Positions 16,847 to 25,711 of a stretch of DNA of 64,000 bases are shown piece by piece (position 1 is the stretch's first letter; the number at the start of each line of letters is the position of its first letter). The notes beneath the pieces are model-generated. The model had not been told where the DNA came from, did no database searches, and saw only the letters and a list, made by a program, of their open reading frames with translations. The stretch lies in contig CAYXDO010000035.1 in the NCBI GenBank assembly GCA_964463485.1, forward strand, positions 11,903 through 75,902. The letters run 5' to 3'. Origin of the DNA: CAYXDO01 sp964463485 (lineage in GTDB: Bacteria; Myxococcota; Kuafuiibacteriia; Kuafuiibacteriales; Kuafuiibacteriaceae). Position numbers and translations under genes: made by a program.

Positions 16847-18328
16847 ATGCCAGACTCGCCTACGATGTTCGGAGGACGGGCCGTCGACCGACCTCGGTTT
16901 CCTCGCGCTCAGGCATTCGCAGGGGCCTGTTTGCTGATCTTGCCACGACTCACGAGCGCGAACGAGGTCGGTACCTCAACGCCCACGATCACCATCGAGC
17001 GCGCCCTCGAGTCCGCCCTCGCTCGCTCGTCAGAGATCGCCCTCGCCAAGGACCGGATCGACCAGGCGAGCGTCAACATCGCTCGCGCCCTCGCGCTCGT
17101 TCTCCCGACTTGGAACGCTTCCTCGAGCTACACCCACCGTGAGCCCAAGCCGCCCACGATCACCTTTCCTGCCTTCCCAAACCTCGGCTCCGACACGGTG
17201 CGGCAAGCGTGCGCCGACCCCAACGACCCGACCCAAGTCGCACCCACCGAAGCCTGTATCATCGCCGTCCTCGAGGAGTTCGGCCGGTCCATCAACGCTC
17301 CTCCGACGGAGCTCGATTTCGCCCGGCGCGACACCGTGAGCTTCAGCTCGCAGGTCACGTGGACCGTGTTGAACGGCCGATATTTCACCGCGAGCGCCAG
17401 CGCGGACGACGCGGTGAGGATCGAACGAGACAGGCTGGACGCGAGCCGATCGACCCTGATCGTCGCGGTGTCCCGAGCCTACTACGCAGCGCTGACCACC
17501 CAGCGCTCGCTCGAAGTGGCGCGCCGCGCCCTCTCGAGAGCTGCGCAGAAGACCGCCGTCGAGCGCACGCAATCGGCGCTCGGCCAGGCCGCGCCCCTGC
17601 GCCTGCGCGCGTCCGAAATCCACCTCCGCGAAGCCGAGCTCGACGTCTCCCGCGCAGAAGTCGCCCACCAGAGATCACTTCAGGCGCTCGCGCTCGCTGC
17701 CGTCCTCGAGACACCCGCCGACGTGGTCACGCCCAAGCCCCAAACCGTGCCCGATGGAGACGAAGACGCCCTCACGCGGCGTGCGCTCGAGACACGACCC
17801 GAGCTGCTCGTTGCGCGACGCTCGATCGATATCGCCGAACGCGAGCTCGATGCCTTCTGGTGGAGCTTCGCACCCACGATCGCGCTGTTCGGAGCCTTCC
17901 GCGCGTCGAACGTCGAGGGCATCACGGGCCAAAAGTCGGAGTGGACCCTCGGCGTGAACGCGAACCTCACCCTCTTCGACGCCGGTTTGCGCTACGCCGA
18001 GCGCGACGAAGCCGCGTCGAAAATCTCCTCGGCGCGACACAACGCGGATCGCCTCTTTCGTTCGATCACCAACGAAATCCGATCGGCCCGACTCTCGGTC
18101 AAAGCGGCGGCGCTGTCCAAAGCCCGCGCGCAGACCGCCGTCGACCTCGCCGAGACCACCCTCGACCTCGCTCGCCAGCAACACCAGGCCGGAACGATCC
18201 GCGAGATCGACTTGAGAGAGGCCGTGGACGCGGTCGCCGACGCCGAGCTCGCCGTCGTGCGCGCGGACTTCGAACGAGACCTGGCCGTGCTCGAGCTGCG
18301 AGCGGCCCTCGGAACCTTGGAGGACTAA
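16847..18328 (+). CDS. TolC-family outer membrane efflux channel
   Basis: This 493-residue protein has a signal-like segment (FAGACLLILPRLTSANE, about residues 24-39). Two long coiled-coil halves of the outer-membrane efflux fold follow: ITIERALESALARSSEIALAKDRI begins the first, and a second repeat begins near RALETRPELLVARRSIDIAERELD. The conserved LFDAGLRYAERDEA and LARQQHQAGTIREIDLREA segments are typical of TolC/OprM members. TolC homologues form the exit duct of tripartite efflux pumps or type I secretion. No membrane-fusion or pump gene is adjacent, so the partners are elsewhere. The start could be the second Met (residue 7), but the difference is small. Confidence 0.88.
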   Translation: MPDSPTMFGGRAVDRPRFPRAQAFAGACLLILPRLTSANEVGTSTPTITIERALESALARSSEIALAKDRIDQASVNIARALALVLPTWNASSSYTHREPKPPTITFPAFPNLGSDTVRQACADPNDPTQVAPTEACIIAVLEEFGRSINAPPTELDFARRDTVSFSSQVTWTVLNGRYFTASASADDAVRIERDRLDASRSTLIVAVSRAYYAALTTQRSLEVARRALSRAAQKTAVERTQSALGQAAPLRLRASEIHLREAELDVSRAEVAHQRSLQALALAAVLETPADVVTPKPQTVPDGDEDALTRRALETRPELLVARRSIDIAERELDAFWWSFAPTIALFGAFRASNVEGITGQKSEWTLGVNANLTLFDAGLRYAERDEAASKISSARHNADRLFRSITNEIRSARLSVKAAALSKARAQTAVDLAETTLDLARQQHQAGTIREIDLREAVDAVADAELAVVRADFERDLAVLELRAALGTLED

Positions 18329-18367
18329 GGACCCACCGACGCCGGATCTTTCCTTGCGAGTTGAACG

Positions 18368-18586
18368 TCAGTCCACGGGCCACTGCCGCCGAACTCCCTC
18401 TCGCAGCTTCCGGTCCACGGGCCCCTGCTTGGCATCGAGCTCGTCGAGGAGCTTCTTCGCTTCCTGCTGCCTGAAGTGCTCGCGGATGACGTCCGCGATC
18501 CAGGTCGACGTCTTGAGCTTGGACCCGCGCGCCTCGCGCATCACCCGCTTGGCGAGGTCCGTATCCATCGACACCGAGAGCTTCAC
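18368..18586 (-). CDS. Small ribbon-helix-helix-like (antitoxin-like) protein
   Basis: This 72-residue protein starts at GTG 18586 (ATG 18568 is also possible). The N-terminus KLSVSMDTDLAKRVMREARG followed by TSTWIADVIREHF fits a ribbon-helix-helix fold: a beta strand and two helices, as in CopG/ParD-type regulators. The C-terminal half is a charged helix that could bind a partner. No toxin gene is adjacent: the neighbours are the convergent TolC gene and the phosphomannomutase. It may be an orphan antitoxin or a small transcription factor. The assignment is from fold pattern only. Confidence 0.6.
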   Translation of the reverse strand: MKLSVSMDTDLAKRVMREARGSKLKTSTWIADVIREHFRQQEAKKLLDELDAKQGPVDRKLREGVRRQWPVD

Positions 18587-18631
18587 GCCGACCGCATTCC
18601 TACCACTGGAGGAAACCGCGCAACCAAGGAT

Positions 18632-19993
18632 TCAGAGCCTCGTGCGCTCCCGGGCGAGCTCTGCTTCGAAGTCCGCCCGAATCTCGCGGAGCCGCGCCTC
18701 CGTCTTGGCCTCGAACCTCAACACCAAGATCGGCGTCGTGTTGGACGCTCGGACGAGGCCCCACGCGCCGTCGCCGTAGAGCACACGGGCACCGTCGACA
18801 TCGATCACCTCGAAGCCGCGCTCACGAAACCGCTTCACACACGCGGCCACGAGCGGCCCCTTCATCGCCTCGGCGCAGTCCACCCGAAGCTCGGGCGTCG
18901 AGTACGTCGGCGGCACATCCAAAAGGAGCTCCGACAAGGGACGCGACTCGTGGCTCAAGATCTCGACCAGCCGCGCGGCCGTGTACGTCGCGTCGTCGAA
19001 CCCGAACCACCGATGTTTGAAAAAGATGTGTCCGCTCATCTCGCCAGCGAGCTCCGCGTGGGTCTCGGCCATCTTCGCTTTGATGAGGCTGTGACCGGCC
19101 TTCCACATCACGGGCTGCCCGCCGAGCCGCGCGATCTCGTCGTACAGCGTCTGGCTGCACTTCACCTCGCCGAGGATCGTCGCGCCGGGCACCTCTTCGA
19201 GGAGCGCCCGGGAGAACAAGATCATCAGCCTATCGCCCCAGAGCACCTGCCCCTTCTCGTCGAGCACGCCGATGCGGTCTCCGTCGCCGTCGAACGCGAT
19301 CCCAAGGTCGGCGCGCTCCGAGGCGACCGCTCGTCGCAGGTCTTCGAGGTTCTCCTCGACCGTCGGATCGGGGTGATGATTCGGAAACGTGCCGTCCATC
19401 TCCGCGAACAGCGGAACCACCTCGACGCCGAGCGCGCGCAAGATCGGGATCGCGGTCGGAGCCGCCGTGCCGTTGCCTCCATCCACGACGGCGCGCAAGC
19501 GCTTGGGCCCCATGGAGATCCTCGAGGTCACGGCCTCGAGATAGGCAGGCCCGATGTCGAACGAGTCGATCGCCCCTGAGCCTACCGGCGCAAAGGCACC
19601 AGCCTCGATTCGCCTCCGGAGCTCCTGGATGCCGTCGCCGTAAAGGCTGGCTGTCCCTCGGGAGATCTTCAGCCCGTTGTACTCGGGCGGGTTGTGCGAG
19701 CCGGTGATCTGAACGCCGCCTGAGGCGCTCAAATGGTGCAACGCAAAATAGAGCGTCGGCGTGGGTACGATACCCACGTCGATACAACACACCCCAGCGC
19801 GCGCCAGGCCGCGTAACAGCGCCTTCGAGAGACGCTCGGAATGAAGCCTGCAGTCGCGCCCCACGACCAAAGGTCCCTCGCCGACCCACGAAGCAAAGGC
19901 GCGCCCGATCTGCTCCACACCCGTCTCGGTGAGGTCTTGGTCGACCACTCCGCGAATGTCGTACTGACGAAAGATCTCGCTCGAGATGATCAC
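18632..19993 (-). CDS. manB: Phosphomannomutase/phosphoglucomutase
   Basis: This 453-residue alpha-D-phosphohexomutase has all family signatures. The phosphoserine loop is TGSHNPPEYNGLK with Ser99, the Mg site is AFDGDGDRIG, the sugar-specificity loop GEMSGHIFF suits AlgC/ManB-type dual phosphomannomutase/phosphoglucomutase, and the phosphate-binding loop is RASNTTP. It interconverts mannose-6-P and mannose-1-P. Its start overlaps the stop of the guanylyltransferase gene by four bases (19990-19993), so the two enzymes that make GDP-mannose are translationally coupled. GDP-mannose feeds LPS, exopolysaccharide or glycosylation pathways; which one cannot be told here. Confidence 0.93.
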   Translation of the reverse strand: MIISSEIFRQYDIRGVVDQDLTETGVEQIGRAFASWVGEGPLVVGRDCRLHSERLSKALLRGLARAGVCCIDVGIVPTPTLYFALHHLSASGGVQITGSHNPPEYNGLKISRGTASLYGDGIQELRRRIEAGAFAPVGSGAIDSFDIGPAYLEAVTSRISMGPKRLRAVVDGGNGTAAPTAIPILRALGVEVVPLFAEMDGTFPNHHPDPTVEENLEDLRRAVASERADLGIAFDGDGDRIGVLDEKGQVLWGDRLMILFSRALLEEVPGATILGEVKCSQTLYDEIARLGGQPVMWKAGHSLIKAKMAETHAELAGEMSGHIFFKHRWFGFDDATYTAARLVEILSHESRPLSELLLDVPPTYSTPELRVDCAEAMKGPLVAACVKRFRERGFEVIDVDGARVLYGDGAWGLVRASNTTPILVLRFEAKTEARLREIRADFEAELARERTRL

Positions 19994-21048
19994 AGAAGCT
20001 CCGTTCGACCGGCCTCCTCGAGGAGCGCCACGGCCTTTTGCACGTCTTGAGAATGACCCCGCCGCGTCACCAACACCGCATCTTTGGTGTCCACCACGAT
20101 CAGATCGCTCGCGCCCACGACCGCGACGACCCGGCCCGCCCGCGCGTCCACCAACGAACCGCTCGCACCCACGATGAGCGCGTCCCCAAGCGCGACGTTC
20201 TCACTCTCGTCCTTCGCGTGCTCCGCGTAGATCGCGTCGAACGAGCCGACGTCCGACCAGCCAAAAGACGACGGAAGCACGATCAGCCCACCCGCCTTCT
20301 CCATGACCCCGTAGTCGATGCTGATACTCGGAAGGCTCGCGAACACCTCGCGAGACACACCTTCACGCATCATCGAGCGGACGCTCCTCTCGAGCTCCGG
20401 GAGCTGGGCCGCGAGCTCCGATTGCATTCGTTCGGCCCGAAACACGAAGAGACCTGCGTTCCAAAGGTACTGGCCGGACATCAAATAGGACTCCGCGGTC
20501 TTTCGATCGGGCTTCTCGACGAACGCCTCGACGGCTCGAATCACGCCGCTGCCTCCCGCGCGGATATAGCCGTAGCCCGTCTCCGCGTGCGTCGGAACGA
20601 TCCCCAACAGCGCGATCGGCGATGCTCCCCCAGGCCCAGACTCGATCGATCGAAACGCGAGCTCGAGGTGCGCCCGAAACGACGTCTCGTCGCGAATGTG
20701 ATGGTCCGAAGGGAGCACCGCGATCGCGGCATCGAGGTGTCGCCCCGCGATCACCGCGGTGGCCCACGCGATACACGGCGCGGTGTTGCGCCCGATCGGC
20801 TCCACGAGGATGTTCTCCGCAGGGATTTCGGGAAGGTCGCGGCGAACGTCCGCCTCGAACGCCGAACCCGTGACGACCAAGACGTGGTCCGCAGGTGTCA
20901 TCGACACCACGCGATCGAAGGTGCGGCGCAACAAGGAGCGTGTCGGGTCGACGAGCGCGAGGAGCTGCTTGGGGCGGGCTCGGCGCGAAAGCGGCCAGAA
21001 CCGCTTTCCGGCACCGCCTGCCATGATCACGACGAAACGCTGAATCAT
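19990..21048 (-). CDS. manC: Mannose-1-phosphate guanylyltransferase
   Basis: This 352-residue nucleotidyltransferase starts at ATG 21048 (MIQRFVVIMAGGAGKRF). It has the nucleotide-binding signature GAGKRFWPLSRRARPKQLL, the NTAPCIAWA and PSDHHI motifs, GYGYI, FVEKPD and WNAGLFVF, as in GDP-mannose pyrophosphorylases. It lacks the C-terminal cupin/isomerase domain of bifunctional enzymes, so it is the short type, fitting its pairing with a separate mutase. It forms GDP-mannose from mannose-1-P and GTP. It is the first gene of the pair, 84 bases after the FHA-GGDEF gene on the same strand, so it may be read from that upstream transcript. Confidence 0.93.
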   Translation of the reverse strand: MIQRFVVIMAGGAGKRFWPLSRRARPKQLLALVDPTRSLLRRTFDRVVSMTPADHVLVVTGSAFEADVRRDLPEIPAENILVEPIGRNTAPCIAWATAVIAGRHLDAAIAVLPSDHHIRDETSFRAHLELAFRSIESGPGGASPIALLGIVPTHAETGYGYIRAGGSGVIRAVEAFVEKPDRKTAESYLMSGQYLWNAGLFVFRAERMQSELAAQLPELERSVRSMMREGVSREVFASLPSISIDYGVMEKAGGLIVLPSSFGWSDVGSFDAIYAEHAKDESENVALGDALIVGASGSLVDARAGRVVAVVGASDLIVVDTKDAVLVTRRGHSQDVQKAVALLEEAGRTELL

Positions 21049-21132
21049 CTGGCTCGTTCCTTCCTCGCCCACGATGAGCGAAGGAGGAATCACTTTCTTT
21101 CGAAGACTAGACAGAAACGAAGGCCGTGCTCG

Positions 21133-22056
21133 TCATTCGGTGGGAACGCCTTCGACCCGGTTTCGCCCGTTCTGCTTCGCACGGTACAACATGTCGTCCG
21201 CCGCCTTGATGAACGGGAGCGGCTCGCGAAAGCGACCCTGCATCTCGGCGACGCCCAACGAGATCGTCACGTCGATCGTCTTGCCTTCGAAGAGGAACGG
21301 CGTCGTCTCGACCATGCGGCGGATCTTCTCGCAGAAGATGCCGGCCTTCTTCGCGGTCGTCTCGGGCATGATGATCGAGAACTCCTCGCCGCCGTAACGA
21401 GCGAACAGCTCCTCGCGCCGCACGTGTTTCGAGATGATCTCCGCGAGCCGCTTGAGCACGAAGTCACCGGCGAGGTGCCCGAAGGTGTCGTTCACCTTCT
21501 TGAAGTGATCGACGTCGAGCATCACGAGCGTGAGCGGGCGTTCATAGCGGGAGCATCGCGCCATCTCGCGATCGAGGAACTCGAGGAAGTAGCGCTTGTT
21601 GTGGATCTGCGTGAGGCCGTCCACGATCGTCATTCGATAGATTTCTTCGTGGTAGAGCGCCTCGATGTTGCCCCCCTGGATGAACTTCAGGATGGCTCCG
21701 CCGATCTTGATCAGGTCTCCGTTCCGAAGCCTGTCGCGTCGAACCTCCACGTCGTTGACGTAGCTGCCGTTCGTCGATCCGAGGTCCTCGATGTAGATCC
21801 CGTCGGCGTCCTTGGAGACACACGCGTGCATACGAGAGACGTTGTCGAGGTCGAGCACGAGGTCGTTGTCTGCGCCGCGACCGATGGAGAGTGTGTCCTT
21901 CTCCATGTGGTACTGCCGGCCGAGGTTGGGGCCGTAGATGATGACGACGCAGCTCGCTCCGGAGATCGCTTTGTCGACGATCCTCGAGACGGTGGAGACA
22001 CGGGTCTCCTCGTCTTGAGAAGAGTGATTGGCGAAGTCGCGGAAGTCGCTGACCAT
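21133..22056 (-). CDS. FHA-domain diguanylate cyclase
   Basis: This 307-residue protein joins an FHA phosphothreonine-binding domain to a GGDEF domain. The FHA domain (residues about 37-125) has LSIGRGADNDLVL, SRMHACV and DLGSTNGSYVND. The GGDEF domain (about 140-300) has active site YGGEEF (Gly222-Phe226), DVDHFKKVNDTFGH and SLGVAEM, so it should make c-di-GMP. The inhibitory site five residues before the motif is R213-R-E-E216 rather than RxxD. FHA domains read Ser/Thr phosphorylation. The PP2C phosphatase gene immediately upstream, 3 bases away, would oppose such phosphorylation, suggesting a kinase/phosphatase-gated cyclase. Confidence 0.92.
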   Translation of the reverse strand: MVSDFRDFANHSSQDEETRVSTVSRIVDKAISGASCVVIIYGPNLGRQYHMEKDTLSIGRGADNDLVLDLDNVSRMHACVSKDADGIYIEDLGSTNGSYVNDVEVRRDRLRNGDLIKIGGAILKFIQGGNIEALYHEEIYRMTIVDGLTQIHNKRYFLEFLDREMARCSRYERPLTLVMLDVDHFKKVNDTFGHLAGDFVLKRLAEIISKHVRREELFARYGGEEFSIIMPETTAKKAGIFCEKIRRMVETTPFLFEGKTIDVTISLGVAEMQGRFREPLPFIKAADDMLYRAKQNGRNRVEGVPTE

Positions 22057-22059
22057 GGC

Positions 22060-23379
22060 TCAGCCGTCGCCGGCGTCGTTCGCCCGAACCTCGCCCGGGC
22101 TTGCAGAGTCGCCCTCTTTCGATGGTCTCTTCGTGCGCTCCTCGAACGGCGCGTCGTTCGTGTCACTCGGCGCGAGCGCCTCGTTGGTGGTCCGCAGGCG
22201 ATGAGACAGCACCTGCACGAAGCTCCATAACAGCTTGCTGGAGAGCACCGGCTCGCTCTTGACCAACTGATAGAACGACGAACGCGAGAGCAGCATGAGC
22301 CGCGTGGGCTCGCGCGCGCGAACGGTCGCCGATCTCGGCGAATGATCGACGAGCGCCATCTCGCCAAAGTGAACACCAGGCTGCAGCACGGTCAGCGGCC
22401 GCTCGCCCTTGAAGACTTCCACCTCACCCTGAAGGATGATGTAAAACTCGTCGCCCTGCGTCCCTTCCTCGACGATCGCTTCGCCAGGCCTGAAGCTCTT
22501 GAGGGACGTGTGGTTCAAGACCTTGACGAGCTCCTTGTAGTTGAGGTGCCGGAACAAGGGGATCTTGCGAAGGATCGTGAGCTTGCGGATCACGTCGGCG
22601 GCGTCGGGATCGTTGGCGTCCCCAGGAAGACGCAACACGACCGCGGTGATGTTGTCCTTGCCACCGCGCGCGTTGGCGAGACTCACCAGCTGCCGCGGAA
22701 GATCTTCGCCGTTCTCCTGCGACAGGATCGTTGCGAGCTCGGCTTCGCTCTCCACGTAGCCGTGCATGCCGTCCGAACAGAGCAGATAGGTGTCGCCAGG
22801 CAGCACGTCGAACACGAGCGTGTCGACCTGCACGGTCTCGGTGATGCCGACCGCGCGAGTGATCACGTTCGAAAACGGAGAGCGCTTGGCCTCTTCGGGC
22901 GTGATCGCCCCCTTCTTCACCTGCTCCCAAAGGTAAGAGTGGTCCTCGGAGAGCTGATGCACTTGCGCCGCGCGGGCTAGATACACACGCGAATCGCCCA
23001 CGTGCGCCATGAACGCCTTGTTGCCGGCCAAGAGCATCATGGAGAGCGTCGTGCCCATGCCGTGGCGCTTCTTGTCTCGCTGCGCCATGCGGAAGATGTC
23101 GCTGGACGCGACGTTGATCGCGAGCTCCACCTCCCGCAGGACTTGCGCTCGTATCTCCGGCGTCGACGTTTGTGAGAAGCGTTCGAGCAGAGCCTTCTTC
23201 TTGAAGAGCTCCTCTTGAACGACACGGAGCGCCCGCGCGGATGCGACCTCACCGGCGGCGTGGCCGCCCATTCCGTCTGCAACGGCGTACAGCCCCAGCT
23301 GGTCGTCGATGAGCCAGCCGTCTTCGTTGTGTTTCCGCGCTCGGCCGACGTCCGTCAGCGCCCAAGAATCAACACGCAC
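22060..23379 (-). CDS. PP2C Ser/Thr phosphatase fused to a cyclic-nucleotide-binding domain
   Basis: This 439-residue protein has two domains. Residues 1-250 are a bacterial PP2C (Stp1-like) phosphatase: DVGRARKHNEDG, metal site ADGMGGHAAGEVAS, GTTLSMMLL, HVGDSRVYL, CSDGMHGYV and GGKDNITAVVLRL. Residues about 265-390 are a cNMP-binding domain: ILRKIPLFRHLNYKELVKVL, EEGTQGDEFYIILQGEVEV and cassette FGEMALVDHSPRSATVRA, with its Arg present. The last 45 residues are charged and disordered. The fusion suggests phosphatase activity controlled by cAMP, cGMP or another ligand. It heads a cluster with the FHA-GGDEF cyclase and the GDP-mannose genes. A stand-alone relative of its second domain lies at 12039. 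Confidence 0.92.
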   Translation of the reverse strand: MRVDSWALTDVGRARKHNEDGWLIDDQLGLYAVADGMGGHAAGEVASARALRVVQEELFKKKALLERFSQTSTPEIRAQVLREVELAINVASSDIFRMAQRDKKRHGMGTTLSMMLLAGNKAFMAHVGDSRVYLARAAQVHQLSEDHSYLWEQVKKGAITPEEAKRSPFSNVITRAVGITETVQVDTLVFDVLPGDTYLLCSDGMHGYVESEAELATILSQENGEDLPRQLVSLANARGGKDNITAVVLRLPGDANDPDAADVIRKLTILRKIPLFRHLNYKELVKVLNHTSLKSFRPGEAIVEEGTQGDEFYIILQGEVEVFKGERPLTVLQPGVHFGEMALVDHSPRSATVRAREPTRLMLLSRSSFYQLVKSEPVLSSKLLWSFVQVLSHRLRTTNEALAPSDTNDAPFEERTKRPSKEGDSASPGEVRANDAGDG

Positions 23380-23544
23380 GTGGAAGAACCCGAATCGCTC
23401 AGCGGACTTGCCCGGGCGATTTGCGGACCGTAGCAGCGCGCCGGAACGCGGTCAATGTAACGACCGTGTACGAGATTGGAGGCAACGTAGGAACGGGTCC
23501 ACCGACGGCTCGGGCCCCGCACCGCGGCTTGCCCAGGTTGACGC

Positions 23545-24504
23545 TCAACCCCCGACGCCGCCTGTGTTTTCCGCCGCGACGAGGTCGATCTCGGCGATGT
23601 CCTCGAACGTCGTCAGCTGCCGGAAACGCTCGAACCGCCGCATCAGCTCGGCCTTGGTCACCCGGGCGAGTCGGTCAACGGAAAATTCCTCCACGGTGAA
23701 AGACGCCATCATGCACCCCATGACGACGGCCTGCCGCAAGTAGACCGGGCTGTTCGCCACGCGCGACATGTAGCCCATGAACCCGCCCGCGAAGGAGTCG
23801 CCCGCGCCCGTAGGATCGAACACCGACTCCAACGGATACGCAGGAGCCCAAAACAAGTTGGTGTCGTCGTGAAAGTACAACGCGCCGTATTCGCCGCGCT
23901 TCACCACCACCGCGCCCACGCCCATCTTCCGGATCGCGGCCGCCGCCTTCACCACGTTGTGCTCGCCCGCCAACAACCGCGCCTCGCCATCGTTGATCGT
24001 GAGCACGTCCGCTCGCTTCAGCACTTTGAGCAGCGCCGCTCGCTCGCCTTTGATCCAGAAGTTCATCGTATCGAGCGCGACCAGCTTGGGATCGCGAACC
24101 TGGTCGAGCACGCGCAGCTGAAGCTCCGGATGGATGTTCGCGAGAAAAACGTGGCCCGTGCTCCGAAAGTGCTCCGGGAGCTCGGGCCTGAAGTCCGCGA
24201 AGACATTGAGCTGTGTCTCGAGCGTCTCGGCCTCGTTCAAATTCTCGCCGTAGCGCCCCGCCCAGCGAAAAGTCCGGCCCGACGGCACGCGCCGAAGACC
24301 CGCGAGATCGACCCCTCGACCCTTCAGAAACTGAACGTGCTCCTCCGGAAAGTCTTCACCGATCACCGCCACGAGCTGCACGTCCGTCAGCAGCGACGCC
24401 GCCGTCGAAAAATACGTCGCGCTCCCTCCGAGCGCGTTCGGACGCTTCCCGAACGGCGTCTCCACCGAATCGAGCGCGACCGATCCCACGACAAGTACCG
24501 ACAT
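23545..24504 (-). CDS. PfkB-family sugar/nucleoside kinase
   Basis: This 319-residue protein starts at ATG 24504, whose A is the last base of the upstream stop. It has the N-terminal PfkB substrate signature (NALGGSATYFSTAASLL), the central ALDTMNFWIKG and LTINDGEARLL strands, and the C-terminal anion-hole motif DPTGAGDSFAGGFMGYMS with the catalytic Asp. Family members phosphorylate ribose, adenosine, fructose-6-P and related substrates. Tight coupling to MTA phosphorylase suggests a role in purine or methylthioribose salvage, but MTA phosphorylase already yields a phosphorylated sugar, so the real substrate is open. Confidence 0.88.
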   Translation of the reverse strand: MSVLVVGSVALDSVETPFGKRPNALGGSATYFSTAASLLTDVQLVAVIGEDFPEEHVQFLKGRGVDLAGLRRVPSGRTFRWAGRYGENLNEAETLETQLNVFADFRPELPEHFRSTGHVFLANIHPELQLRVLDQVRDPKLVALDTMNFWIKGERAALLKVLKRADVLTINDGEARLLAGEHNVVKAAAAIRKMGVGAVVVKRGEYGALYFHDDTNLFWAPAYPLESVFDPTGAGDSFAGGFMGYMSRVANSPVYLRQAVVMGCMMASFTVEEFSVDRLARVTKAELMRRFERFRQLTTFEDIAEIDLVAAENTGGVGG

Positions 24505-25418
24505 CACTCAGCCTCCTTCTGCTTTCGCGCAAAGACCGGATCGAGAATGGGTGACAGCGCCGATCGCGCGGTCTCCGGGATCGCTTCCATCGGCGTCATC
24601 AAGCTCGTGTCGAGGACCCGAGAGATCTCCTTCGTGTGAAGCTCGGCGGTCGCCCTCTCGGCGTAAGCCTTCACGACCGACTTGGCGCGCTCCACATTGG
24701 CCGACAGCACAGCCAAGACGGCGTCCACACTCACGCTCGCCTCTTCCTCGTGCCAGCAGTCGTAGTCCGTCGCCAGCGCGATCGTGGCGTACGAGATCTC
24801 GGCCTCCCGGGCCAGCTTCGCCTCCGGCATGTTCGTCATGCCAATCACGCTCACACCCCAGCTCCGATAAACCATCGACTCGGCCTTGGTGGAGAACTGC
24901 GGGCCTTCGATACAGACGTAAGTGCCGCCGTCGTGGGCCCGAATCGAATGATCCTTGGCCACCTTCACCAGCTCTCTGCGCATCGGCTCGGAGACCGGGT
25001 GGGCCATCGGCACGTGCACCACCGTGCCGTCCCCAAAGAACGTCGACGGACGACGCTTCGTGAGGTCGATGAATTGGTCGACCAAAACCAAATCGCCCGG
25101 ACGAATGTCCTCCTTCATGGAGCCCACCGCCGAAACGGATAACAGCTGCGTCACGCCGAGCTTCTTCATGCCCCAGAGGTTCGCGCGAAAGTTGATGTCG
25201 TGTGGCAACACGCGATGCGCGCGCCCGTGCCGAGGCAAGAACACCATGCGACGCCCGGCGAGCCTGCCGATCACGAACGCATCCGAAGGCCGCCCGAACG
25301 GAGTCTCGAGCTCCATGAAGGTGACGTCAGTCAGGCCCTCCATGGCGTACAGGCCGCTGCCGCCGATGACTCCGATGGTGAGCTCCTTGGGTGCATGAGC
25401 TCCGGTTTCGTGACTCAT
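24504..25418 (-). CDS. mtnP: S-methyl-5'-thioadenosine phosphorylase
   Basis: This 304-residue phosphorylase of the PNP/MTAP family has GVIGGSGLYAMEGL, phosphate-site PRHGRAHRVLPHDINFRAN, SAVGSMKEDIRPGDLV, CIEGPQFSTKAES and the MTA-selective GMTNMPEAKLAREAEISY with TDYDCW. It splits methylthioadenosine, the by-product of polyamine and homoserine-lactone synthesis, into adenine and methylthioribose-1-phosphate. It overlaps the PfkB gene by one base, so the two are co-translated. No mtnA or other later methionine-salvage genes follow. The 293 bases upstream (25419-25711) hold no gene that I can support. Confidence 0.93.
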   Translation of the reverse strand: MSHETGAHAPKELTIGVIGGSGLYAMEGLTDVTFMELETPFGRPSDAFVIGRLAGRRMVFLPRHGRAHRVLPHDINFRANLWGMKKLGVTQLLSVSAVGSMKEDIRPGDLVLVDQFIDLTKRRPSTFFGDGTVVHVPMAHPVSEPMRRELVKVAKDHSIRAHDGGTYVCIEGPQFSTKAESMVYRSWGVSVIGMTNMPEAKLAREAEISYATIALATDYDCWHEEEASVSVDAVLAVLSANVERAKSVVKAYAERATAELHTKEISRVLDTSLMTPMEAIPETARSALSPILDPVFARKQKEAE

Positions 25419-25711
25419 AGGGGCCCGGGCCTTAGCGGGTCAGCGTCGACCGGTCAACGCGACGATCCCCGGAGGAGCACGAGGACTGGACGAGCCTGAG
25501 GACGTGCCCGGGGCGAGCACGAGCCACGGCCTTCACGGGCCTTCACGACACGAAGCGCGCCCTTGGCTGAATACAGGCAACTCAGCGCCGCAGCTCCGAC
25601 CCACGAAAGAACTCCTGCTCGCGCTCGATCCCGAAGACTGCGAGCTCGACCGCCCTAATTCCCCGTCCGCGGAGACTTCCCCGCCGCACCAAGAGGTGGC
25701 AGGGTGCCCCG

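Noticed and set aside
20038..22230. Plus-strand open frame of 730 codons
   Set aside because: It runs antisense to manC and the FHA-GGDEF gene, both of which have clear domain motifs.
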